Assembly (NCBI RefSeq): GCF_024213195.1
Contig: NZ_JANAVF010000008.1
Span: 277,947-341,946 of the forward strand
Direction of reading: 5' to 3'
From: Streptomyces sp. TBY4
GTDB lineage: Bacteria > Actinomycetota > Actinomycetes > Streptomycetales > Streptomycetaceae
Length of the DNA stretch: 64,000 nucleotides
Under the pieces are notes generated by a model. It worked only from the letters and a program-made list of their open reading frames with translations, ran no database searches and was not told where the DNA came from. Shown here piece after piece: positions 1-7,816 of the stretch. The translations under genes and the position numbers were made by a program. Within the stretch, counting starts at the first letter, position 1. Each line of letters opens with the position of its first letter.

Positions 1-403
1 CCTCCGAATAGACCGCGAAATTGGTGCCGGCGCCGTCGTACGTGGCACCGAGCGGATACGCCTGTCCCGGCCAGACCTGCATAGAAAACGACTCTTCCCC
101 TCTGTGTCGGGCTGATCCGGCGTGGACCACGTCACTGGCAGATCTTCCCCGAAAGAGGGCTCCCACGCGGGGACTTGCGAGGGTCCTACCGGGTGACCCG
201 GAGAGCTGATAAGAGGGTCGGCGGACCATGGGAAGATCGCATCAACCGCAGAGCGGATAATGAGCCAACGGACGGATCGCGTACGGGCCATGAGCCCGCG
301 TCGGACCGCATGAGCCCGCATCGGGCTGCAGGGGGCCGCACGCGCGGAGTACCCTTCCGTGATCACTGGAGACGGGCGTCCAGACGCAGGAGGCGGTGCA
401 CGG
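1..403. other. Intergenic stretch before the first gene
   Basis: No convincing coding region is seen here; the short open frames have no ribosome binding site and no recognisable protein. The 11-mer CATGAGCCCGC occurs twice, at 289-299 and 309-319, exactly 20 bp apart, and the second copy is followed by a small hairpin (AGCCCG-CAT-CGGGCT, 312-326). These could belong to the promoter or leader of the gene starting at 404, but nothing proves this. Confidence 0.4.
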
Positions 404-1672
404 GTGAGCTCGGGAGGTCTGGAGCTGCCCCCTGGTGACGGCGGTCACGAGGGCGGCCCGGCGGACGCCGCGGCCGGGGCGTCCGGCGGCATCCCCGCCG
501 GAGCCGTGTCGCTGGCCCGGCCGGAGGCCGGCGGGACCGGGAAGGCGCAGGCGGGAGCCGGCGCCGAGCTGGACTGGGGCGCGGACGCCTGGAGCGAGGT
601 CCGGACCAGGGCCCAGCGCGCCGGCCGTGCGTACATCTGGCTGAACCTGATCGAACAGCGGCTGCGCTCCGTGGTCGGAGCGGTGCTCCGGCCCGTCTAC
701 GAGCCCGTGCACGGCGGGGACGACTGGGTGGTGGCGGCCGCGGGCCCGGCCGGCCAGGAATGGGTGCAGCGCGCGGTCGCCGTGCGCGAGGTCAGCCGCC
801 GCAAGGGCTACCTGCTGGACTCCGCCGACGACAACGTGCTGAGCTTCCTCACCCTGCCGCAGCTGCGCGAGCTGATGGTCCAGCACTGGCCCTGCTTCGA
901 GCCCTACTTCGACGACCGGCGCGAGATCGAGCAGGCGCTGGACGAGCTGGAGGTCACCCGCAACGTCGTCTCCCGCAACCGGGCCCTGTCCCGGGCGGTC
1001 CTGGAACAGGCCGAGCGGGCCTCGGCCCGGCTGCTGGAGGTACTGGGCGGCGGCGCGGGCTCCCCTGCGGCCGACCGGCTGCCCATCGACGCCGTCGAGG
1101 ACCTGGTCGGCGACCGGTACGCGGACGTCATCTCCGTCCACCCCGACCGGGTGCGGCTGCAGCGCCAGCTCCCGGCGGAGGACCTCTTCGGCGGCGCGCG
1201 GCGGCTCGACGCCATCGGCATCGGGCTCAACCTGCTGGTCCAGAACTTCTCGGGCCGAAGGCTCGTACGCCTCGCGGAGGCCGGCTGCCGGGTGCGGCTG
1301 CTGTTCCTGAACCCGGCGAGCAGCGCGGTCAAACGGCGCGAGCGGGAGCTCGGCCTGCGCAAGGGCGAGCTGAGCCGCTCGGTGGAGATGAACATCCTGC
1401 ACGTGCGGCGGGTGCGGGCGGGCCTGCGCGACCCCTCGCGCTTCGAGATCCACGTCTTCGACGAGACCCCGCGCTTCACCGCGTACCTGGTGGAGGGCGA
1501 GTCCTCGGGCATCGCGGTGGTCCAGTCGTACCTGCGCCGGGCCCGCGGCATGGAGGCGCCGGTCCTGGTCCTGCGGGGCGGGCGGGCCTCGCGCGACGCG
1601 GAGCACGGCCTGTTCCCGACCTACCGCGAGGAATTCGAGTCGATCTGGCAGGACTCCCGGCCGGTGTCCTGA
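404..1672 (+). CDS. SAV2148-type HEPN domain protein
   Basis: A 422-aa soluble protein that I recognise as the actinobacterial SAV2148 family, annotated elsewhere as HEPN-domain containing. No signal peptide or membrane segment is seen. The N-terminal ~45 residues are Gly/Ala-rich and poorly ordered; the body is helical and conserved in style (for example RAYIWLNLIEQRLR and the run VSRNRALSRAV typical of HEPN-like RxxxxH/N helices). The start is placed at GTG 404 because AGGAGG lies at 388-393, ten bases upstream; an upstream ATG at 359 has no such site. It is monocistronic, followed by about 145 bp of noncoding sequence. HEPN proteins are often RNases or toxin-like, but no catalytic RX4-6H motif is certain here, so the function is unknown. 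Confidence 0.85.
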   Translation: MSSGGLELPPGDGGHEGGPADAAAGASGGIPAGAVSLARPEAGGTGKAQAGAGAELDWGADAWSEVRTRAQRAGRAYIWLNLIEQRLRSVVGAVLRPVYEPVHGGDDWVVAAAGPAGQEWVQRAVAVREVSRRKGYLLDSADDNVLSFLTLPQLRELMVQHWPCFEPYFDDRREIEQALDELEVTRNVVSRNRALSRAVLEQAERASARLLEVLGGGAGSPAADRLPIDAVEDLVGDRYADVISVHPDRVRLQRQLPAEDLFGGARRLDAIGIGLNLLVQNFSGRRLVRLAEAGCRVRLLFLNPASSAVKRRERELGLRKGELSRSVEMNILHVRRVRAGLRDPSRFEIHVFDETPRFTAYLVEGESSGIAVVQSYLRRARGMEAPVLVLRGGRASRDAEHGLFPTYREEFESIWQDSRPVS

Positions 1673-1817
1673 GCGGGTCCGGACGGTGTTCCGGCGGGCT
1701 CCCGGCGGGTTCACGACGGGGTTCACGATGGGTTCCCGGCCGCCCCGGCTCCGGGGCTGTCAGTGGCCCGTGTCAGGCTGAAAGCCGTTGACGTAGAGGG
1801 ACCGGTACGGGGGGCAC

Positions 1818-2564
1818 GTGATGGGGGACTGGGCGGGGGACTGGATGGGGGACTGGCACGGCGGGCCGATGGTGGCCTTCGACCTGGAGACCACGGGCAC
1901 CGACACCGAGTCCGACCGGATCGTGACGGCGGCCGTCGTGGCGCTCGGCCCGGACGGGCAGGTGGCCCGGGAGCGGACCTGGCTGGTGGACCCGGGCGTG
2001 CCCATCCCGGAGCAGGCCTCGGCCATCCACGGCATCTCCACGGAGCACGCCCGGGCGCGGGGCATGGCGGCGGCCCCGGCGATCGAGGAGATCACCGGGA
2101 CGCTCGTGGAGGCACTGAGCTCGGGCACCCCGCTGGTGGTGATGAACGCGCGGTACGACCTGACCCTGCTGGACCGCGAGTGCCGCCGCCACGGGATCCG
2201 TCCGCTGGGCGAGCGCTGGCCGGAGCGGTCCGCGCCGCCCGTCATCGACCCGCTGGTGCTGGACAAGCACGCGGACCGGTACCGCAAGGGCAGGCGCACC
2301 CTCCAGGCCCTCTGCGAGCACTACGGCGTGAGCCTGGAAGCGGCGCACGACGCCGGCGCGGACGCGCTGGCGGCGGCCCGCGCCGCGCGGCGGATGGGGG
2401 CCGTGCACGCGGCGATAGGGACGGTCGCCCTGCCCGACCTGCACGCGCTCCAGGTCCGCGCGGCGGCCGAGCAGGCGGCCTCCCTGCAGAGCTACCTGCG
2501 GCGCACCTCGGACCCCGAGGCGATAGTCGAGCGGGCCTGGCCCGTCGTGCCGTACCGGGTCTGA
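1818..2564 (+). CDS. DnaQ-like DEDDh 3'-5' exonuclease
   Basis: A 248-aa exonuclease-fold protein. The DEDDh motifs are all visible: FDLETTGTD (D22, E24), NARYDLTLLD (D114) and the C-terminal HDAGAD (H177, D182), which bind two metal ions and hydrolyse 3' ends of DNA or RNA. It lacks the helicase, BRCT or polymerase domains seen in DinG, PolC or epsilon-fused versions, so it is a stand-alone exonuclease of the type common in Streptomyces. The start is ambiguous: GTG 1818 and ATG 1821 are adjacent, and ATG 1845 is also in frame. The DNA coding for the first 13 residues is a repeated ATGGGGGACTGG-like unit giving three GDW triplets. It converges on the TetR gene with only 32 bp between the stops. 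Confidence 0.88.
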   Translation: MMGDWAGDWMGDWHGGPMVAFDLETTGTDTESDRIVTAAVVALGPDGQVARERTWLVDPGVPIPEQASAIHGISTEHARARGMAAAPAIEEITGTLVEALSSGTPLVVMNARYDLTLLDRECRRHGIRPLGERWPERSAPPVIDPLVLDKHADRYRKGRRTLQALCEHYGVSLEAAHDAGADALAAARAARRMGAVHAAIGTVALPDLHALQVRAAAEQAASLQSYLRRTSDPEAIVERAWPVVPYRV

Positions 2565-2596
2565 CGGCGGGCCAGGCTCAGGCCTGACGGCAGGGC

Positions 2597-3154
2597 CTAC
2601 CGGAGCAGCCAGTCCCTGGTGAGCTCCAGCACCTCGTCGCGGCTGCGGCCGCCGTGGTCGGCGGCGATGAAATGGCCGCCGATCCGCAGCGAGTAGACGA
2701 TCATGCAGCGGACCTCGACCTCGGCCTCGTCGGGGCAGAACGCGCCGAACAGCGAGCGCAGGTAGTCCATGCGGCGGTTGTCCACGCGCCGCAGCCGCTC
2801 CACGACGGACGCGTCGCGCCGGGCCCAGTCGCGGATCGCGAGCTCGGCCGCCACGCCCTGCGCCGGCCCGTCGGCGACCGAGACGATCGCGAACAGCCGC
2901 TTCAGCCTGGCCCTGGCGTCGCCGCCCCCGCCCTCGACCTGATCGATCACCGCCTCGGCGGCCTCGCGCTCCCAGGTGTCGAGCATCTCGGCGAGCAGTG
3001 CGTCGCGGTTGCCGAAGTGCCCGTAGAAGCCGCCCTTGGTGACGCCGAGCGCCTGAGCGAGCGACTCGATCCGGACCGCCTCGGGCCCTCCGGCGGCGAG
3101 CGCCCGCAGGCCCTCCTCGATCCAGCCGCGCCGCGGCGTGCGGGTCGCGCCCAC
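2597..3154 (-). CDS. TetR/AcrR family repressor
   Basis: A 185-aa one-component regulator. The N-terminal HTH lies at about residues 26-52 and ends in the typical GVTKGGFYGHFGNRDALL; the rest is the ligand and dimerisation domain. GTG 3154 is chosen as start because GGGGAG lies seven bases upstream. It is divergent from the DUF2867 gene at 3250, and the 95 bp between them hold two palindromes with the same core (3181-3204 and 3217-3236). The simplest reading is that this protein represses both itself and the DUF2867 gene. The inducer is unknown. Confidence 0.88.
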   Translation of the reverse strand: MGATRTPRRGWIEEGLRALAAGGPEAVRIESLAQALGVTKGGFYGHFGNRDALLAEMLDTWEREAAEAVIDQVEGGGGDARARLKRLFAIVSVADGPAQGVAAELAIRDWARRDASVVERLRRVDNRRMDYLRSLFGAFCPDEAEVEVRCMIVYSLRIGGHFIAADHGGRSRDEVLELTRDWLLR

Positions 3155-3180
3155 GATGTCTCCCCATCCCGTACGAGCCC

Positions 3181-3204
3181 GATCTATACGGTGGCGTATA
3201 GATC
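3181..3204. promoter_or_regulatory. Palindromic operator 1 (TetR-type)
   Basis: A perfect inverted repeat GATCTATACG-GTGG-CGTATAGATC, 10-bp arms and 4-bp spacer, in the divergent promoter region of the TetR and DUF2867 genes. It is closer to the TetR start and so is well placed for autorepression. Confidence 0.8.
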
Positions 3205-3216
3205 GGCTAGCCTTCT

Positions 3217-3236
3217 TCTATACGGCATCGTATAGA
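3217..3236. promoter_or_regulatory. Palindromic operator 2 (TetR-type)
   Basis: A second copy of the same operator, TCTATACG-GCAT-CGTATAGA, with 8-bp perfect arms and the same 4-bp spacer. Its centre is 34 bp from that of operator 1. The TATAG core resembles a -10 element and the site ends 13 bp before the DUF2867 start, so binding should block that promoter. Confidence 0.8.
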
Positions 3237-3249
3237 TAGGGGCCTGCTG

Positions 3250-3849
3250 ATGAGACTCCCCAGAACAGCGCACACCGACCGCCCCTGGCGGATCCACGAG
3301 GTCGCCGGCGACTTCCACCTCGAGGACGTGTGGGAGCTGCCCACGCCAGGAGGCCCCGACGACCTTGATCGGCTCGTGCGCCAGTTCGCGAGCGGCGAAG
3401 GCGACCCCGTCCCCTCCTTCCTGGGCCGCGCGCTCTTCGCGATCCGGTGGAAGCTCGGAGCCCTCTTCGGCTGGGACGACCCCGCCGATGGCGTCGGCGG
3501 CCGGGTGGCGACCCTGCGCGACCGGCTGCCGGCGGACCTGCGCGAGGGCCCCCGGGGACCCGACCTCGGCTCGGTCCCGTTCAGCTCCGTCTACCAGACG
3601 CACGACGAGTGGGCGGCGGAGACGGCCAACCGGACCGTGCACGGAGTGATGCACATCAGCTGGGTCCCCGACGCGGACGGAGCCGGCGGCTACCACGGGC
3701 AGATGGCCGTCCTGGTCAAGCCCAACGGCTTCCTCGGCGCCGTCTACATGGCGGGCATCAAGCCCTTCCGGTACCTCGGGGTCTACCCGGCGATGATCCG
3801 CGGCATCGGCCGCGCATGGCAGACCCGTCAGGCCTCCGGCGCGTCCTGA
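3250..3849 (+). CDS. DUF2867 domain protein
   Basis: A 199-aa protein with the features of DUF2867: an N-terminal WRIHEVAGDFHLEDVW-like strand region, a central IRWKLGALFGWDD segment and a C-terminal GFLGAVYMAGIKPFRYLGVYP block. In other bacteria this domain occurs alone or fused to NAD(P)-binding epimerase domains; its activity is not established. The ATG at 3250 has AGGGG at 3238-3242. Being divergent from a TetR gene with shared operators suggests it is the regulated target, perhaps a response to a lipid-like or toxic small molecule, but this is inference. The gene ends 66 bp from the convergent kinase-like gene. Confidence 0.85.
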   Translation: MRLPRTAHTDRPWRIHEVAGDFHLEDVWELPTPGGPDDLDRLVRQFASGEGDPVPSFLGRALFAIRWKLGALFGWDDPADGVGGRVATLRDRLPADLREGPRGPDLGSVPFSSVYQTHDEWAAETANRTVHGVMHISWVPDADGAGGYHGQMAVLVKPNGFLGAVYMAGIKPFRYLGVYPAMIRGIGRAWQTRQASGAS

Positions 3850-3915
3850 CCCGGGGCACCTCGTTCCCGTCGCGGTCGGCGCAGGGACGGGCCGGGGGAA
3901 GGCGCGCGGCGCGGC

Positions 3916-4782
3916 TCAGAAGGGGTGCCAGCGGACTTCCGGGTCGCCCTCGCGCAGGGAGGCCACGCGGCGGCGGAACTCGGCCAGGGCCTTGGGGTTG
4001 GCCGGGGCGTGCTGGGAGACCCAGGCGCAGCTGGCCGTTTCGCGGGCGCCGCGCAGGACCGCGCAGCCCTCCCAGTCGCGGACGTCCCAGCCGTACGCCG
4101 CCGTGAACTCCTCGTACGAGGCGCCGGGCAGTCCGTACCGGTCCCGGGAGAGGGCCATCACCACCAGGTCGTGCTCGCGCAGGTCGGCGGAGACCGTCTC
4201 CAGGTCGACCAGCACCGGTCCGTCCGGACCCACGTGGACGTTGCGGGGCAGCGCGTCGCCGTGGATCGGGCCCGGCGCGAGGTGCGGGGTGAGGGCGGCG
4301 ACCTGGGCGGCGTACCCGTCGCGGCGGGCGCGCAGGTAGGCCGCGTCCGCGGGGTCGATGGCCCCGCCCGCCAGCCGCAGCCAGCGCTCTACCCCGCCCA
4401 GCAGATCGCGCGGGGGCAGTACGAAGGGGGGCGCGGGCAGGGCGTGGATCTGCCGCAGCAGCGCCGCGAGGTCCTGCGGGCCGGCCGGGCGGACCGCGTC
4501 GGGGAGCCGGTGCCACAGCGTCACGGGGTGGCCGTCCACCAGTCGCGGCTCGGGCTCGGCCGCGCGGACCGCGGGGATCCCGGACTCCGCGAGCCAGCCC
4601 GCCACCGCGAGCTCCAGCCGGGCGCGCGGCAGCAGCGCGGCCTCCCGGCCGACCTTGGCGACCAGGCCTTCGGCGCCGAGCGCGAAGACGGCGTTCTCGC
4701 CCAGGGCCAGCAGCTCGGGCGGTCCGGCCCGGCCGGTGAGGCCCGCCGCCTTCAGCGCTTCCCTGGCCCGTGCCTCGTCCAT
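3916..4782 (-). CDS. Aminoglycoside phosphotransferase (APH) family kinase
   Basis: A 288-aa protein of the APH/choline-kinase-like fold. The catalytic loop HGDALPRN (H174, D176, N181) and the metal-binding VDLE (D193) are intact, so it should transfer phosphate from ATP. The substrate is not readable: this family covers antibiotics, sugars, homoserine and other small molecules. ATG 4782 is taken as start; the open frame continues 56 codons upstream but that extension is Arg/Gly-rich and runs into the promoter region of the glycosyltransferase. It is divergent from the macrolide-type glycosyltransferase, so a linked role in antibiotic inactivation is possible but unproven. Confidence 0.85.
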   Translation of the reverse strand: MDEARAREALKAAGLTGRAGPPELLALGENAVFALGAEGLVAKVGREAALLPRARLELAVAGWLAESGIPAVRAAEPEPRLVDGHPVTLWHRLPDAVRPAGPQDLAALLRQIHALPAPPFVLPPRDLLGGVERWLRLAGGAIDPADAAYLRARRDGYAAQVAALTPHLAPGPIHGDALPRNVHVGPDGPVLVDLETVSADLREHDLVVMALSRDRYGLPGASYEEFTAAYGWDVRDWEGCAVLRGARETASCAWVSQHAPANPKALAEFRRRVASLREGDPEVRWHPF

Positions 4783-4943
4783 GCCGTTCTCCGCCGTCCC
4801 TACGCGTCCGCCGCCCCGGCCGCCCGGGGTTCCTTGATCGGCCAAGTATCGGCCAAGTCTCGCATTCCGGGCCGGTTCCGGTCCGGTTCCGGGTCGCTTC
4901 CCTCCCCTCCCGCTCCTCCGCCTCCAGGTTTTTCGGCTTTCTA

Positions 4944-4973
4944 GTTGCACGAGACGTCTCGTCTCGTTATCTT
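4944..4973 (+). promoter_or_regulatory. Promoter with embedded palindromic operator
   Basis: TTGCAC (4944-4949) and TATCTT (4968-4973) are separated by 18 bp and fit a vegetative promoter. The perfect 14-bp palindrome ACGAGACGTCTCGT (4949-4962) fills the spacer, a classic repressor position. Transcription would begin at or next to the ATG at 4980. Confidence 0.65.
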
Positions 4974-4979
4974 CGTGTC

Positions 4980-6209
4980 ATGACCTCAGCCGCGAAGCCC
5001 GCCCACATCGCCATGTTCTCCATCGCCGCCGCCGGCCACGTGAACCCCAGCATCGAAGTGATCCGCGAACTGGTCGCCCGGGGTCACCGCGTCAGCTACG
5101 CCATCCCCGCCGCCTACGCGGACAAGATCGCCGAGACCGGCGCCACCCCGGTGATCTGGAACTCCACCCTCCCCACCGAGGACGACCCCGAGGCGTGGGG
5201 CAGCGAGCTCATCGACAACATCGAGCCCTTCCTCACCGACGCCGTCCAGGCGCTCCCGCAGCTCGCGGCCGCCTTCGAGGGCGAGGAACCGGACCTCGTC
5301 CTCCACGACATCACCGCCTACGCGGCCCCCGTCCTCGCCCACCGCTGGGGCGTCCCCGCCGTCTCCCTCTCCCCGAACCTGGTCGCCTGGAACGGCTACG
5401 AGGAGGAGGTCGCCGAGCCGATGTTCGCCGAACTGCGCGCCTCCGAGCGCGGGAAGGCGTACTACGTCCGCTTCCGGGCCTGGCTCGACGAGAACGGCAT
5501 CGACGAGGACAGCGACCGGTTTGTCGGCCGCCCCCGCCGCAGCGTCGTCCTCATCCCGCGCGCCCTCCAGCCGAACACCGACCGGGTCGACGAGTCCGTG
5601 TACACCTTCGTCGGCGCCTGCCAGGGCGACCGCAGCGCCACCCAGGGCACCTGGACCCGCCCCGCGGACGCCGCCGGGAAGAAGGTCCTCCTGGTCTCCC
5701 TCGGCTCCACCTTCACCAAGCAGCCCGCCTTCTACCGCGCCTGCGCGGAGGCCTTCGGCGACCTGCCCGACTGGCACGTGGTGCTCCAGATCGGCAAGTT
5801 CACCGACGAGGCCGAGCTCGGCGAGCTCCCCGCCAACGTCGAGGTCCACCGCTGGGTTCCGCAGCTGGACATCCTGCGCCAGGCCGACGCCTTCATCACC
5901 CACGCCGGCGCCGGCGGCAGCCAGGAGGGGCTGGCCACCGGAACCCCGATGGTCGCCGTCCCGCAGGCCGTCGACCAGTTCGGCAACGCCGACATGCTGG
6001 CCGGCCTGGGTGTCGCCCGGCACGTCCCGATGGACCGGGCCGACGCCGCGACCCTGCGCGAGGCCGTCCTCTCCCTGGTCGCCGACCCGGAAGTGGCCGC
6101 GCGCGCCGAGCAGATCCGGGCGCAGATGGCCACCGAGGGAGGCACCCGCCAGGCGGCGGACCTGATCGAGGAGGAACTGTCGGTGGGGCTGCCTATCGTG
6201 GGGGCATGA
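4980..6209 (+). CDS. mgt: Macrolide-type glycosyltransferase (MGT/OleD-like)
   Basis: A 409-aa GT-B fold UDP-sugar transferase close in length to OleD and Mgt. The N-terminal half holds the probable catalytic base in AAAGHVNPS (H20); the C-terminal half carries the nucleotide-sugar signature HAGAGGSQEGLATGTPM (from H308) and the following PQAVDQFGNA. Family members transfer glucose or galactose to the desosamine of macrolides and inactivate them. There is no ribosome binding site before ATG 4980, and a plausible -10 ends seven bases before it, so the mRNA is probably leaderless. The stop overlaps the next start (ATGA), so the DUF1697 gene is translationally coupled. A divergent kinase-like gene lies upstream. 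Confidence 0.88.
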   Translation: MTSAAKPAHIAMFSIAAAGHVNPSIEVIRELVARGHRVSYAIPAAYADKIAETGATPVIWNSTLPTEDDPEAWGSELIDNIEPFLTDAVQALPQLAAAFEGEEPDLVLHDITAYAAPVLAHRWGVPAVSLSPNLVAWNGYEEEVAEPMFAELRASERGKAYYVRFRAWLDENGIDEDSDRFVGRPRRSVVLIPRALQPNTDRVDESVYTFVGACQGDRSATQGTWTRPADAAGKKVLLVSLGSTFTKQPAFYRACAEAFGDLPDWHVVLQIGKFTDEAELGELPANVEVHRWVPQLDILRQADAFITHAGAGGSQEGLATGTPMVAVPQAVDQFGNADMLAGLGVARHVPMDRADAATLREAVLSLVADPEVAARAEQIRAQMATEGGTRQAADLIEEELSVGLPIVGA

Positions 6210-6760
6210 CCACTCGGAAGTACGCGGCGCTGCTGCGCGGCATCAACGTCGGCGGGAACAAGAAGGTCCCGATGGCCGAACTCCGCAAGGTCCTGCACGA
6301 CCTCGGACACGAGGACGCGCAGACCTACCTGCAGAGCGGAAACGCCGTCTTCAGCAGCGCGACGGAGAAGACCCCGGAAGCCCTCGCCCGGGAGCTGGAG
6401 GCCGCCATCGAGGCCCACTTCGGCTTCCGGGTCCCCTGCCTGGTGGTCGACGGCGCCTACCTGCGCGCCGTCGCCGACGCCTGCCCCTTCCCGGCCGCCG
6501 AGCTGGAAGGCAAGCAGCTCCACGCCACCTTCTGCTCCGAGCAGCCCGACGGGTCCCGGTTCGCCTCGATCGACGCGGCCGCGCACCTGCCGGAGGAGTA
6601 CCGGGTCGGCGACCGCGTCATCTACCTCTACGCCCCGGACGGCCTGGGCCGCTCGAAGCTGGGCGAGGCCCTCGCGAAGCCGGCCGTGGTCAAGGGCCTC
6701 GACGTGACCACCCGCAACTGGAACACGGTGGCCAAGCTCGTCGAGCTGACGGCGGTCTGA
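6206..6760 (+). CDS. DUF1697 domain protein
   Basis: A 184-aa protein starting with the family hallmark YAALLRGINVGGNKKVPM and containing TYLQSGNAVF, both diagnostic of DUF1697. The domain is widespread in bacteria and has no established activity. The start ATG overlaps the stop of the glycosyltransferase by four bases, so both are made from one message. No membrane segment or signal peptide is present. Confidence 0.88.
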   Translation: MTTRKYAALLRGINVGGNKKVPMAELRKVLHDLGHEDAQTYLQSGNAVFSSATEKTPEALARELEAAIEAHFGFRVPCLVVDGAYLRAVADACPFPAAELEGKQLHATFCSEQPDGSRFASIDAAAHLPEEYRVGDRVIYLYAPDGLGRSKLGEALAKPAVVKGLDVTTRNWNTVAKLVELTAV

Positions 6761-6770
6761 CACGTGGACT

Positions 6771-6795
6771 TCGCCGAGATCGCCGATCTCGGCGA
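6771..6795 (+). terminator. Hairpin after the mgt operon
   Basis: An 11-bp perfect stem, TCGCCGAGATC / GATCTCGGCGA with a GCC loop, starts ten bases after the DUF1697 stop. There is no T-tract, as is common for Streptomyces terminators. Confidence 0.55.
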
Positions 6796-6914
6796 GCTTG
6801 CCGATCCGGCCGGACCGCCGTCCGGGACCGCCCATGACTTCCCGCCGGGGCCGGTGCCCGTCGACTGGCCCGCGGTGGAAGCGCGGGGGGTGAGCACCCG
6901 GTCCCCTGGTGAGC

Positions 6915-7772
6915 TCAGTCCGCCAGTCCGTCCAGCAGGGTCATCTCGTGCGGGGTCAGGTGGACCGTCGCCGCGTCCAGGTTCTCCGCCAGGTGGTCCG
7001 GGGAGCCCGTGCCCGGAGTGGGGCACAGGACCGGGGAGTGCTGGAGGAGCCAGGCCAGTGCGATCTGGCCGGTGGACGCGCCGTGTTCGGTGGCGACCGC
7101 CGTCAGCGCGGCCGCGCTCTCCCGGGTCAGGGCGCCGTTGCCCAGCGGGTAGTAGGGGAGGAAGGCGATGCCGCGCTCCTCGCACAGGGCGAGGAGCTCC
7201 GCCGAGGAGCGGTCCAGGAGGTTGTACGGGTTCTGGACCGAGGCCACCGGGACCACGGACAGGGCCTCCTGCAGCTGGGCCGCCGTCACCGTGTTCAGCC
7301 CGATGTGGCGGATCTTGCCCTCCGCCCGGAGCTCCGCCAGCGTGCCCAGCTGCTCCGCCGCCGGGACGGCCGGGTCGAAGCGGTGCAGCTGGTACAGGTC
7401 GATCCGGTCCAGGCGGAGCCTGCGCAGGCTCGCCTCGCACATCGCGCGCAGGTCCTCCGGGCGGCCCGCTGCGTGCCACTGGTCGGGCCCGGTGCGCACC
7501 ACCCCGCCCTTGGTGGACACCACCAGCCCTTCCCCGTACGGGTGGAGGGCCTCGGCGACCAGCTCTTCCGCCAGGTGGGGGCCGTAGTTGTCGGCGGTGT
7601 CGATCAGGGTGACCCCGCGGGCCACGGCCGTGCGCAGCAGCCCGACCGATTCGGGGCGGGTGGCGCGCGGGCCCCAGTAGCCGGCGCCGACCAGACCCCC
7701 GGTGCCGAGTCCGAGGCGGCGTACGGGCAGGTCCCCGCCGAGGGCGAACGTCTCATCCACGTCAACAGACAT
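6915..7772 (-). CDS. Aldo/keto reductase
   Basis: A 285-aa NADPH-dependent aldo/keto reductase. The catalytic tetrad is complete: D58 and Y63 in LIDTADNYG, K88 in STKGG and H130 in LYQLHR. The C-terminal part has the usual LPYYPLGNG strand and the PTPGTGSPDHLAENL cofactor-binding loop. The substrate is unknown. It is divergent from the PanE-like gene with 44 bp between the starts, leaving little room for two full promoters. Confidence 0.9.
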   Translation of the reverse strand: MSVDVDETFALGGDLPVRRLGLGTGGLVGAGYWGPRATRPESVGLLRTAVARGVTLIDTADNYGPHLAEELVAEALHPYGEGLVVSTKGGVVRTGPDQWHAAGRPEDLRAMCEASLRRLRLDRIDLYQLHRFDPAVPAAEQLGTLAELRAEGKIRHIGLNTVTAAQLQEALSVVPVASVQNPYNLLDRSSAELLALCEERGIAFLPYYPLGNGALTRESAAALTAVATEHGASTGQIALAWLLQHSPVLCPTPGTGSPDHLAENLDAATVHLTPHEMTLLDGLAD

Positions 7773-7816
7773 GGCCCGACCGTAACCCAGGCCCTCGGAT
7801 GTGCCAGGCTCGAGGC

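Noticed and set aside
21..209. 62-aa frame at the window start
   Set aside because: No ribosome binding site, no family features and irregular codon use; possibly noncoding leader.
4980..6760. Part of a macrolide biosynthetic cluster
   Set aside because: Only the glycosyltransferase and a divergent kinase are suggestive; no polyketide synthase, sugar or export gene is in the neighbourhood.
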